Below, piece by piece: positions 15,691 to 25,672 of a DNA stretch of 33,296 nucleotides. A program made the position numbers and the translations under genes. Under the pieces are notes generated by a model that was given only the letters and a program-made list of their open reading frames with translations, made no database searches and had not been told where the DNA came from. Location: contig MGCU01000005.1 of the NCBI GenBank assembly GCA_001790525.1, forward strand, positions 1-33,296, in the 5' to 3' direction. Numbering within the stretch: position 1 is the stretch's first letter; each line of letters opens with the position of its first letter. Source of the stretch: Candidatus Saccharibacteria bacterium RIFCSPHIGHO2_12_FULL_47_16b. GTDB taxonomy: Bacteria; Patescibacteriota; Saccharimonadia; Saccharimonadales; UBA10212.

Positions 15691-17384
15691 TACTCTTTGA
15701 CCTGCTCCAGTGTCACCGTAATCCTAGCCGGCTTATTGGGCGCCTTACTCACCCAAAATGGACTCATATTAACATCAACGTCCTTGACGCCGGGCAACTG
15801 TCCAACAAAGTTACGAATATCACCTTTCTTTAAGCCGCCGGCCTGGCGCTTGATTGCCTCGGTATCAATGTTCGGCGTAGCCGAGGCTTCGACGGTGATA
15901 TTTAAAGTCATATTAGTCGGTGAAGTCTGGTTCTGGACGCTAGCAGTCAGGTTTTTAAGCAAGTCTTTATCTAGTATCTGCTGTTTGGCTTTGTCAATTT
16001 GTTTTTCGAGCCGATCTGAAACAATTTGCTTAAGATCGTCCTTTTTGAGTGCCACAATCGAGTAAGTAATCTTGATGTTAACAGTGACTGTAGTGGCTGG
16101 CTGGCCGACTTCCGGTGTGGCAGTAGTCACTGGTTCGGCAATCTTAAGAGTTGAGGTAATGACGTAAAAGCCTTCTTCGTCTAATTTTTTCTGGAAGTTT
16201 TTGCTAAAGTCATCAGAACTTTGGGTAGTAATTTTGCTTTTGGCACCGTCAATATCGCTTTGCTGAACAATAGTGACAACACTGTCGGTCCCGCCACTAA
16301 AGGCCGCGGCGTTAGAAGCTGAAACATTCGAATAGCCTGAAACAGCGAAAGTTTGACCAGCGCCGACGTTATATTTAGCGCCCGGCGTTTGGGCGACGAC
16401 GTCGACATCAGCCGTATTGGCGCCGGTTGAAGGACACGGCGCCGGCAGAGCACCTAACGATTTAGCCGCTTGAGTAATGTAAACTAGACCGCCAGTTGAC
16501 ACAGCCGTACCAGCCGGTACGGTCACCACCGAGGTGCCACAATTTTTTAGGGTGACGGGGCCTGAAGCTTTTTCGCCTTTATTTTGCTGGCCAGTGGCTG
16601 GGACTTGTTGGGTTGAGGTTTGGTCGGAAGTTTTAAGAACTGCCGGAACGATACTTTTTTCCGAGTCGACAGCCTTGGCACTATCGGCAGTCGTGAGATC
16701 GAAATTGGCGCTCACCGGCGTTGAAGTTGTCTGAATGGTAATAGCGGCTTTGGGTAAAACTTTGGTTGCCAAAAATAGAAAAACAATTAGTCCGATTATA
16801 CCGGCGATGATAAGTACTAGCCGCAGGCGGAACTTGTCGAAGTTGGGAATTTTTAACTTCTTGTCTTTGACTGTCGGTTTTTTAAGCGGGTCTTTAGTAG
16901 CATCGGTTGATTCTGCTTCATCAGCTTCGGCGGCCAGACTGATAGTCTCTGGTTCTTCTACTTCTTCGGCTACGGCAATCTCGCCTCTAGCACGATGATC
17001 ATCAAGCGTAGCTTTTTCTTCGCTTAGCTGTTCGGCTTCATCGGCCACAGCGGTTTGACCTCTGACCGGAACTGGCGAAGCCGGAATGTAGGGTTTGCTC
17101 TGTAAATTCTTAGCCACATAAACGCTAGCCGCCCCAGCTAGAGGCAGAATCTTCTGGTCGTTGGTGATAAGTACGATTTTTTTACCAGCATCATCGGCGC
17201 CCCTTTTTAAGAGCCGCATGTTTACAATGCTCTGTAGAGCCGAAGATTTTTTGGGCAGTACCAGCGCGGCAAGTTTGGCGTCAGCTGCCTCAACTTTATC
17301 GATAATTGAAGTTATTTCATCTTCAACGTCAATGTAGATTGTGGCTTTGGTCGGTGGGTTGGTTTTGGACTTCTCAACCATCAT
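15690..17384 (-). CDS. Single-pass membrane protein with baseplate J-like extracellular region
   Basis: 564 residues. A cytoplasmic alpha/beta domain (1-100, starting KATIYIDVEDEITSIIDKV and including KKIVLITNDQKILPLA) is followed by an acidic linker, a membrane helix at 188-208 (RLRLVLIIAGIIGLIVFLFL) and a long exported beta region. That region includes VTLKNCGTSVVTVPAGTAV and a C-terminal ferredoxin-like part, of the kind annotated 'baseplate J/gp47' in CPR genomes. It lies next to the FtsA/PilM-like ATPase, and the pair may form an envelope-spanning assembly analogous to PilM with PilN/PilO. That role is inferred from position. A GGGAG lies just before the tandem ATGATG start. Confidence 0.8.
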   Translation of the reverse strand: MMVEKSKTNPPTKATIYIDVEDEITSIIDKVEAADAKLAALVLPKKSSALQSIVNMRLLKRGADDAGKKIVLITNDQKILPLAGAASVYVAKNLQSKPYIPASPVPVRGQTAVADEAEQLSEEKATLDDHRARGEIAVAEEVEEPETISLAAEADEAESTDATKDPLKKPTVKDKKLKIPNFDKFRLRLVLIIAGIIGLIVFLFLATKVLPKAAITIQTTSTPVSANFDLTTADSAKAVDSEKSIVPAVLKTSDQTSTQQVPATGQQNKGEKASGPVTLKNCGTSVVTVPAGTAVSTGGLVYITQAAKSLGALPAPCPSTGANTADVDVVAQTPGAKYNVGAGQTFAVSGYSNVSASNAAAFSGGTDSVVTIVQQSDIDGAKSKITTQSSDDFSKNFQKKLDEEGFYVITSTLKIAEPVTTATPEVGQPATTVTVNIKITYSIVALKKDDLKQIVSDRLEKQIDKAKQQILDKDLLKNLTASVQNQTSPTNMTLNITVEASATPNIDTEAIKRQAGGLKKGDIRNFVGQLPGVKDVDVNMSPFWVSKAPNKPARITVTLEQVKE

Positions 17385-17424
17385 ACGCTCCCATCGGTTG
17401 CTCCAACTATCAATTCACAATTAT

Positions 17425-17492
17425 CCCCACACCAAAAACTTGAAGCTCCATAATCTGATTGCAGACTACTCCGCTCAGGTTTTGGTGCGGGG
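17425..17492. repeat. Long-arm inverted repeat in an intergenic gap
   Basis: CCCCACACCAAAAAC (17425-17439) and GTTTTGGTGCGGGG (17479-17492) are inverted copies with one substitution and one extra base, separated by 39 nt. They could form a hairpin in the transcript between the FtsA-like and baseplate-J-like genes. There is no T-tract, so it is not a classical terminator. The rest of the 211-nt gap is A/T-rich and shows no convincing gene. Confidence 0.5.
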
Positions 17493-17595
17493 CAAGCAAT
17501 GCTCAATGAATTATCAATTAGCAATTTGCAAGTATTAGCTGTAGTTTGTTTGATAAATGACAAATGAGAAATTAATGGTAAATGGAATGATGGAG

Positions 17596-18900
17596 TCATA
17601 CCTTTAGCACCTTATCGAATCTTTGTTTCAAACTGGCAGATTCCGGCGCGCCGCCAGAACTTAAGGTATCCATTCCCACCCGCAGTAAGCCCATGGCGGT
17701 AATGTAGGTATGGTCGTTGATATCGCCGGTGGTGTCGCTAATGCCAACCACATCCTCTGGCAGGATGTGCTGGACGCTGGGTTTTTTGGTAAACGGCAGG
17801 GCTTTATACCAGTCGCCTTGGGATAATTGCTGCATTAGCATTTCCAGGCTGGAGCCGCCGCCGCATAGCAACAGCCGGTTGGGCAAATGATCGAGCTTAT
17901 CAAATTCAGCCAAGGCCAACTCCACGCCGCTGCCCCAAACTTTGAGAGTTTTAGCTAGAGCCTGTTCGATTTTTGGTCGTTGTTCGGCCGCCACGGCGCC
18001 GGCGCCTAAACCAACTTTTAAGGCTTCGGCTGTCGGAAAATCAATATCCAACTCTCGGCTGATGGCATGAGTAAAAGCCCGGCCGCCAATGCCAAACATC
18101 TTGGTACCTTCGACGCCGCCTTCGTTGACCACGGCAATATCGGTGGTACCGCCGCCGACGTCCATCAATACTGCACTAACTTGGGCATTCGGATCATCGC
18201 CGACTACCGAGCGGGCTACGGCGAATGGTTCGGCCGCCACGGCCAGTAGTTCCAAGTCCAGTTCATTAGCCACACGCTCTAAAGCACCGATGTGAATCAT
18301 CGGCGCAAAGGCGGTGTACATTTCTACTTCCAGATCACGGCCTTGAAAGCCAACCGGATTGGTGACCTTGTAGCCATCGATATCAATACTAACTAGGGCG
18401 CTATTAACCAATCGTACATCAACATCTTTGCCGCCGAGTTCCCAGCTTAGCGTTTCACGGGCCTTAGCCTCGGCTCGCTGCTGGACTAACTCAATGATTC
18501 GCTGAACTTCTTCAATAGTCAGCTCGTTAGTGGCCGTTTGGCGAGTAAATCTAACAGTGGTGGTAGTACCTTTAACCAGTTCGCCGGCGATGCCAATGAT
18601 GGCGGTCCGGGCATTGGTGATTTCGGCCTGTTGTTCGGCGTCAGCTAGGGCTTTATCGCAGTTAGCGACTACGGCGGCGATGTCAGAAATAGCCCCGGCT
18701 TGCATATCAGATAGTTCCTGATGCGATCGTCCAACGCCGATAATCTCCACTTCGTTGCCAACAATTCGGCCGATTAAAGCCTTAACAAATTCCGTACCGA
18801 CATCTAGCGCGACAATATATTGACCGATCGGTTTTCCCTTTTTTGGCTTTTTGGAAACTCCCGAAAATTTGTTTTTTAGGGCTTTGGCTTTTTCGAGCAT
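17596..18900 (-). CDS. FtsA/PilM-like actin-fold ATPase
   Basis: 434 residues. It has the actin-fold phosphate motifs IVALDVGTEFVKALIG (about 29-44) and VSAVLMDVGGGTTDIAVV, an adenosine motif LLLCGGGSSLEML, and an SHS2-type insert between the first two. A basic N-terminal extension (KNKFSGVSKKPKKGK) precedes the fold. FtsA and PilM are cytoplasmic ATPases that organise membrane machinery: the divisome, or type IV pilus assembly. No ftsZ or pil genes are nearby, so which of the two applies cannot be decided; the downstream membrane protein favours a PilM-like partnership. TGCTATAAT lies 11 nt before the ATG, giving a leader of about four bases. Confidence 0.88.
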   Translation of the reverse strand: MLEKAKALKNKFSGVSKKPKKGKPIGQYIVALDVGTEFVKALIGRIVGNEVEIIGVGRSHQELSDMQAGAISDIAAVVANCDKALADAEQQAEITNARTAIIGIAGELVKGTTTTVRFTRQTATNELTIEEVQRIIELVQQRAEAKARETLSWELGGKDVDVRLVNSALVSIDIDGYKVTNPVGFQGRDLEVEMYTAFAPMIHIGALERVANELDLELLAVAAEPFAVARSVVGDDPNAQVSAVLMDVGGGTTDIAVVNEGGVEGTKMFGIGGRAFTHAISRELDIDFPTAEALKVGLGAGAVAAEQRPKIEQALAKTLKVWGSGVELALAEFDKLDHLPNRLLLCGGGSSLEMLMQQLSQGDWYKALPFTKKPSVQHILPEDVVGISDTTGDINDHTYITAMGLLRVGMDTLSSGGAPESASLKQRFDKVLKV

Positions 18901-18911
18901 AATCAGATTAG

Positions 18912-18917
18912 ATTATA
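18912..18917 (-). promoter_or_regulatory. Extended -10 promoter of the FtsA-like gene
   Basis: TGCTATAAT on the minus strand in the 26-nt gap after alaS. It separates the FtsA-like transcription unit from alaS. Confidence 0.6.
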
Positions 18918-18926
18918 GCACGCTAA

Positions 18927-20741
18927 CTACTGTAAAACGGCCTTGATTCGGCGAACGCCGGCGCTTGATGCCTCTTCTTTAACTATCTTGAATTTTTTGC
19001 CGCCGGCAGCGATAACACCGGTGTGTTCAACGTGAGGGCCGCCACAGATTTCACGACTGAACGGCTTCTTTGGGTCGCCAACGGTATAGACCTTCACCTT
19101 ATCTCCATACTTGTCACCGAAGGCGCCAGAGGCAGTTTTTAGAGCTTGCTTGGTAGACTCTTCTTTCCAGCTGACCGGTAAGTCTTCGGCAATTTTTTGA
19201 TTAACAATGTCTTCGACCTGTTTTATCTGTTCGGCTGTAACTTTTTCCGGATGGCTAAAATCAAAACGCGTGCGTTCGGCCGTAATGTTGCTGCCACGCT
19301 GAACCACATGATCACCCAGAACATTTTTTAGAGCCCGGTACATCAGATGAGTCGTGGTATGAAGTTTAACGACCGCCTCTGAATGGTCGGCCAAGCCACC
19401 CTTGAACATGCCGACACTGGCCGTCTGACTGCGCTGTCTTTGCTCGGCCATTAACTTATCAAACTGTTTTTGCCAATCGCCGTCAACGTCAACTTTTTGC
19501 AGATACGCTTCTTCTAAGCTCAATTCAACCGGGAAGCCATAGGTGTCATAGAGCTTAAAGACATCCCCGCCGGTCACTTGCTTTGCCTGCTCGGCCAGTT
19601 TGGTGAACTCACGGACGCCGGAACGCAGAGTCTGGCGGAAGATTTTTTCTTCTTTGGCAAAAATTGCGACGATGTCGCTCTTTTGCTTGGCGACCTCTGG
19701 AAAATCTGGTGCGTAAAGCTCGGTAATAATTGGAACAACTTGTTCGCAAAGCTGTTGCTCGATGCCAAGCTCAAAAGCATAACGGATAGACCGGCGTAGC
19801 AGTCGGCGCAAAACATAACCTTGGGCCTTATTGCTTGGTATAGCTCCATCAACCGCCAAAAATGTGGCCGCCCGCAAGTGATCGGCAATCACCCGCATGC
19901 TGGTTTGATGCTGTTCGTAATCCTTACCGCTTAATTTTTCCAAACCTTCGATAATTGGTTTAATTAGGCTGATTTGAAAGATGTCCGGATTATCGCTATT
20001 GGCTGCCTCGAGTCGCTCTAAGCCGCCGCCGAAGTCAACATTCGGTTTTGGAAGATGTTCAAACTTACCATCGACTTTGCGATAAGTCATAAACACGCTG
20101 TTGCCGATTTCTAAAAACCGGCCGCAGTCGCAGTTCGGGTGACATTTGTCGCCGAACTTCTTGTCATGTTCAACTGAGGTGAATTCATAAAAGACTTCGG
20201 AGTCTGGACCGCCGGGTTCACCTTCGCGCATATGACTCGGTTCGCCTTCGCGGCTCCACCAATTTTTATCAGCGCCGTAGAAGGCTATCCGTTCTTCAGG
20301 CACACCCAATTTTTTCCAAATTTCCGCTGATTCCGTATCCTTAGGAATGCCCAGTTTTTTATCGCCCTCAAAGCAAGTCACCCACAGCCGCTCTTTCGGC
20401 AACTTTAATTCTCCAATCAAGAACTCCCAAAACCAAGTCAGTTGCTCTTCCTTGTAATAATCACCCAGGCTGAAGTTGCCGAGCATTTCAAAGAAAGTAG
20501 TGTGGCGATTGTCGCCGACTTCGTCCATATCTTCAGCCCGAAAACAGGTTTGCGAATCAACCAAACGTTTGCCGGCCGGATGCGACTTCCCCAGTAAATA
20601 TGGCACCAACGGCTGCATGCCGCTGCCGGTAAATAATGTGGTTGGATCGTCCTGCGGAATTAAAGACGCCCGAGGAATAACCTTATGCCCCTTATCCTTG
20701 AAATACTCAAGGTATTTTTGTCTAATTTCCTGCGCCATCAT
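18927..20741 (-). CDS. alaS: Alanyl-tRNA synthetase, short form without C-Ala domain
   Basis: 604 residues, against about 870 in most bacteria. The class II catalytic core starts EIRQKYLEYFKDKGH and has motif 2 around TCFRAEDMDEVGDNRHTTFFEMLGN-type residues and motif 3 GGGLERL. The editing domain carries all four metal ligands, H461 and H465 (HTTTH) and C566 and H570 (CGGPH). The protein ends right after it, so the C-terminal C-Ala (DHHA1) domain is absent. This reads as a natural short form: the stop follows a complete SAGVRRIKAV ending. The enzyme charges tRNA-Ala and should still clear Ser and Gly mistakes. A second ATG follows the first; TAAACT lies 8 nt upstream. Confidence 0.96.
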   Translation of the reverse strand: MMAQEIRQKYLEYFKDKGHKVIPRASLIPQDDPTTLFTGSGMQPLVPYLLGKSHPAGKRLVDSQTCFRAEDMDEVGDNRHTTFFEMLGNFSLGDYYKEEQLTWFWEFLIGELKLPKERLWVTCFEGDKKLGIPKDTESAEIWKKLGVPEERIAFYGADKNWWSREGEPSHMREGEPGGPDSEVFYEFTSVEHDKKFGDKCHPNCDCGRFLEIGNSVFMTYRKVDGKFEHLPKPNVDFGGGLERLEAANSDNPDIFQISLIKPIIEGLEKLSGKDYEQHQTSMRVIADHLRAATFLAVDGAIPSNKAQGYVLRRLLRRSIRYAFELGIEQQLCEQVVPIITELYAPDFPEVAKQKSDIVAIFAKEEKIFRQTLRSGVREFTKLAEQAKQVTGGDVFKLYDTYGFPVELSLEEAYLQKVDVDGDWQKQFDKLMAEQRQRSQTASVGMFKGGLADHSEAVVKLHTTTHLMYRALKNVLGDHVVQRGSNITAERTRFDFSHPEKVTAEQIKQVEDIVNQKIAEDLPVSWKEESTKQALKTASGAFGDKYGDKVKVYTVGDPKKPFSREICGGPHVEHTGVIAAGGKKFKIVKEEASSAGVRRIKAVLQ

Positions 20742-20766
20742 TTATCAATAGTTTAACAGATAAGGA

Positions 20767-20772
20767 TATAAT
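20767..20772 (+). promoter_or_regulatory. -10 box of a leaderless transcript (EamA-like gene)
   Basis: TATAAT ends 6 nt before the ATG at 20779, so transcription should begin at or next to the A of the start codon. It is the clearest leaderless promoter in the window, and lies 12 bp from the divergent alaS -10 (20750-20755). Confidence 0.7.
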
Positions 20773-20778
20773 GGTCAG

Positions 20779-21627
20779 ATGGTTATCGCCCTGGCGTACA
20801 TTTTTTATTTTGTTAGTTCGACGGCCTCAAAATTGCAACGACGACATATTGCCATCAAACGTGATACCGACGAGGGGCAGATTGACTTCGCCTTTAGAGT
20901 CATGGCCATAACCTTTGTTTTGAGCCCGGTTTTACTATTGTTTAAGCCGTTTGAATTTAACCAGCCCGCAGTCACAATCTTGGCTTTAGCTATGGTTTGC
21001 GGAATTTTTGGCGCGTCGGCAATTAGCGCCCAGTATATAGCTCAGCGTCATACCGAAGCCGGTGTCACTTCTTTGCTGGGTAGTTCATACGCGCCAATGA
21101 CGATTTTACTCGCCACGATAATACTTAATGAGGGCCTAGAGACCCGGCAAGTGCTCGGCACCATACTCCTGCTGATTGCAGTTGTGTTGGTGAGCCAAAA
21201 ACACCGACTTTCCAAATGGCGCTTTGACCGCTATTTTTGGTTAAATATTTTCTCCGGTGTGGCCCTATCTTTTACGCTGACGGCCGAGCGTTCATTAATT
21301 AAAGAGAACGGGATAACCACGGGCACGTTAGTCAGTTGGGGAGCGACAACCTTCTTTTTAGGCGCAGCGGCGGCTTTAGCCCGTGCCAAAAGTCAGCATC
21401 ATACCCAAGAAACACTAACCACGGGCGGATTGCGATTTATGCAGCAACTTTCATGGGTAGTCCTGGTAACAGTGGTGGCCAATTTAAGTTTGGTTTCAGC
21501 AGTGGCAACTTTTTCTACGACTGTTACTTTTGTGGCGGCAGCGATTTTCATCCATGAGCGTGAAGATTTCAGGCGCAAAATCATCGGCAGTTTTTTCGCC
21601 ACGGTCGGCCTGTTGTTGATGATCTAA
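20779..21627 (+). CDS. EamA/DMT-superfamily membrane transporter
   Basis: 282 residues with about nine or ten hydrophobic helices in two related halves, as in the EamA (DUF6) drug/metabolite transporter superfamily. The first half ends with the typical GSSYAPMTILLATIILNEGLETRQVLG pattern (helix with Pro, then a Glu-rich turn, then LGTILLLIAVVLVS). The second half repeats it as TVTFVAAAIFIHEREDFRRKIIGSFFATVGLLLM. The substrate is unknown; members export amino acids, sugars or small metabolites. It is divergent from alaS and probably alone in its transcription unit. Confidence 0.85.
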   Translation: MVIALAYIFYFVSSTASKLQRRHIAIKRDTDEGQIDFAFRVMAITFVLSPVLLLFKPFEFNQPAVTILALAMVCGIFGASAISAQYIAQRHTEAGVTSLLGSSYAPMTILLATIILNEGLETRQVLGTILLLIAVVLVSQKHRLSKWRFDRYFWLNIFSGVALSFTLTAERSLIKENGITTGTLVSWGATTFFLGAAAALARAKSQHHTQETLTTGGLRFMQQLSWVVLVTVVANLSLVSAVATFSTTVTFVAAAIFIHEREDFRRKIIGSFFATVGLLLMI

Positions 21628-21691
21628 AGGCACAAAACAAAAAGACCATAAAATTGACAGACTTTAGTAAATGTAATATAAATATTAAATC

Positions 21692-21979
21692 GTGACTGGA
21701 CCCCCCCCAGAAATCGGTAGAGACGCCTTTCAAGATCTAGACTTCGCATTAGCTGTACTGGATGTAGCTCGCGATTACTTGACTGCCAGAGTATCAACGG
21801 GTCGTGAAGCTACAACGCTAGCTGAAAAAATTGTCCTTAGGGCGGGCTTAAGGGATTTATGGCCAGTTCCTGAATCTGAAAAAGCGGCCGAGCTTCGCGA
21901 AATGATTAGCGATGCTGAATACGCTATCGAAGGCGTAATGGCCAGCTTAGGCGATTCAGCTAACGATGCCTCCGCCTAG
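21692..21979 (+). CDS. Small helical protein of unknown function
   Basis: 95 residues from a GTG start, acidic and helical, with no membrane segment and no recognised motif. TATAAA and TATTAAAT elements lie within 15 nt upstream, consistent with a leaderless start like its neighbours. Codons 4-6 are formed by a run of eight C (21701-21708), so one slipped base would abolish the frame. Its last 24 nt overlap the 3' end of mnmA on the other strand. The reading frame looks coding, but the support is moderate. Confidence 0.5.
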   Translation: MTGPPPEIGRDAFQDLDFALAVLDVARDYLTARVSTGREATTLAEKIVLRAGLRDLWPVPESEKAAELREMISDAEYAIEGVMASLGDSANDASA

Positions 21980-23074
21980 ACATTGATTGCCGCAGTAGAA
22001 GACGATTGATTGTCCAGGTGTGACAGCACGGACGTCATCTTTAAGTTCGACAGTCCATTGAGTCGATTTGCCTGCCCTGAGCGAAGTCGATGGGTTAAGT
22101 TTCTTCACTTTAATTAGTTCCCCCCGATGCCTGGTTCTAGCGAACAGTCGCTTGTCACTAGTCTCTAGTCGTGAGGTTTTTGACTGATGACTGATGACTG
22201 ATGACTGGTGACTATCAGCCGGAGGCTGATTTATCCAATGAGCGTTGGTAAAATTGATTATCCTGCTCCACAACTTTTCGTCTTGCAAATCGGTGGTGAC
22301 ATAAACTTCATTCTTTTTCATATCTTTGCCAGTCACGTAATATGGTAAGCCACCGCCAATATCCAAGCCGTGGCGCTGGCCGATGGTATAAAAAATCGCT
22401 CCATCGTGCTCACCGATTTGATTGCCTTTCTGATCGATAATCGGACCGGCTTTGGATTTAACATACTGGCTCAAGAATTCTTTGATGCCGACCTTGCCGA
22501 CAAAGCAAAGTCCCATGCTTTCTTTTTTATCAGCCGTAACTAGCTTATGCTTAGTGGCCATGACTCTAACTTCGCTTTTTAAATAATCACCGATCGGGTA
22601 AAGCGTCTTTTTCAAAGTAGATTCCGTTGCTCGATAAAGAAAATAGGTTTGATCTTTAGCTTTATCTTTGGCCATAAAAAGCTTGCCGTTTTTGGTCTTA
22701 GCATAGTGTCCGGTGGCGATATAATCTGCTCCGTCGGCCATAGCAGTATGGAAAAACAAGCCGAACTTAATTTCCTGGTTGCACATAATATCTGGGTTGG
22801 GCGTATGGCCGGCCTTAAACTCTTTAAGCATGTAGTCGACGACTTTGTCTTTGTACTCTTTTTCGAAGTCGTACATTTTAAAATCGATACCGAGTTGCAC
22901 AGCTACTCGCTTGGCGTCGGCAAAATCTTCGCGCCACGGACAAGGCATACCCGGCAAATCCTGGCTCCAATTCTTCATAAAGACGCCAACGACTTTATAG
23001 CCCCTCTGCTTCAAAAGCATAGCCGCAACTGACGAGTCAACGCCCCCGCTCATCCCCACAAATACTGTTTCCAT
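21956..23074 (-). CDS. mnmA: tRNA-specific 2-thiouridylase MnmA
   Basis: 372 residues. It adenylates and thiolates U34 of tRNA-Lys, Glu and Gln, taking sulfur that starts from a cysteine desulfurase; one is encoded 6 kb away at 29024. The PP-loop SGGVDSS is at 9-15, the catalytic Cys pair are C98 (MCNQEIKFG) and C190 (GLCFVGK), and the C-terminal beta-barrel ends VTPGQSIVFYCGNQCLGGGI. Two segments have no counterpart in ordinary MnmA: residues about 286-308, encoded by tandem GACTGAT units, and about 327-337, which reads NPSTSLRAGKS. Both are translated spacer-type repeats sitting in the C-terminal domain without breaking the frame. TAAAAT lies 9 nt before the ATG. Confidence 0.96.
   Translation of the reverse strand: METVFVGMSGGVDSSVAAMLLKQRGYKVVGVFMKNWSQDLPGMPCPWREDFADAKRVAVQLGIDFKMYDFEKEYKDKVVDYMLKEFKAGHTPNPDIMCNQEIKFGLFFHTAMADGADYIATGHYAKTKNGKLFMAKDKAKDQTYFLYRATESTLKKTLYPIGDYLKSEVRVMATKHKLVTADKKESMGLCFVGKVGIKEFLSQYVKSKAGPIIDQKGNQIGEHDGAIFYTIGQRHGLDIGGGLPYYVTGKDMKKNEVYVTTDLQDEKLWSRIINFTNAHWINQPPADSHQSSVISHQSKTSRLETSDKRLFARTRHRGELIKVKKLNPSTSLRAGKSTQWTVELKDDVRAVTPGQSIVFYCGNQCLGGGIVS
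22071..22099. repeat. Dispersed CPR/MAG-type repeat inside mnmA
   Basis: CCTGCCCTGAGCGAAGTCGA followed by TGGGTTAAG. Translated leftward it gives LNPSTSLRAG. I recall this peptide from many environmental genomes as the translation of a dispersed short repeat. Here it is in frame in the mnmA C-terminal region. Confidence 0.65.
22181..22213. repeat. Tandem GACTGAT repeat inside mnmA
   Basis: Four to five copies of a 7-nt unit (TGACTGA, last copies TGACTGG/TGACTAT). It is translated leftward as HQSSVISHQS within MnmA. Because 7 is not a multiple of 3, a change in copy number would shift the frame. Confidence 0.7.
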
Positions 23075-23123
23075 AGCCGAGCTATTTTAACAGATTTATC
23101 CGAGGTTCAGCGTGGTGTGAAGT

Positions 23124-23381
23124 TCAGATGTCAAGAAAGACGGTGATTTTGTCTTGTTTGACATGCAGGACGCCGCGGGAAATTGGCAAAACAAATTCCA
23201 AATTGTCCAGCTTACGTACGCGGATATTGCAAGGCCGCAGTAACGACATAAAGTTCTTATGTTTAGGCAAAACATCAAACGGGCCGGTATCATTGACCGC
23301 TGAAAAAGTTAGAGCCACGTTATCGAAATAGACTCTTGAGGGCGAGTAAATTTTGACCCAGATTGTATTTTTGGGCTTCAT
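23124..23381 (-). CDS. atpC: F1-like ATPase epsilon subunit, N-terminal domain only
   Basis: 85 residues. It matches the beta-sandwich of F1 epsilon: VKIYSPSRVYFDNVALTFSAVNDTGPFDVLPKHKNFMSLL corresponds to the GxFDVLPxHxNFxSLL region, and ISRGVLHVKQDKITVFL to the GVLxVxxNxVxVF strand. Ordinary epsilon has about 130-140 residues with two C-terminal inhibitory helices. Here the stop comes directly after the sandwich, so those helices, and the self-inhibition they give, are missing. It follows the beta gene by 2 nt and is the last gene of the cluster. Confidence 0.88.
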   Translation of the reverse strand: MKPKNTIWVKIYSPSRVYFDNVALTFSAVNDTGPFDVLPKHKNFMSLLRPCNIRVRKLDNLEFVLPISRGVLHVKQDKITVFLDI

Positions 23382-23383
23382 TT

Positions 23384-25542
<2,159 letters not shown>

Positions 25543-25672
25543 TAGACGTCTCCTACCGTCGGCTTAAACTCTAAGCCCGAAGCTCTAAACTCTAAAGTTT
25601 GGTAATTGGAATTTATAATTTGAAACTTGTTTAGGATTTCGAAATTAGAAATTAGAAATTGGAGTGATGTAA
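25543..25672. repeat. Low-complexity repeat spacer inside the F1-like ATPase cluster
   Basis: The gap between the alpha and gamma genes consists of short degenerate direct repeats: CTCTAA(A/G) units at 25569-25602 and GAAATTA units at 25639-25662. It contains no plausible gene. It is unusual to find such a spacer inside an otherwise tightly packed, overlapping operon. Confidence 0.55.

Noticed and set aside
17381-17599. 72-residue ORF between the FtsA-like and baseplate-J-like genes
   Set aside because: It runs through an inverted repeat and low-complexity spacer, overlaps both neighbours' ends and has no start signals.
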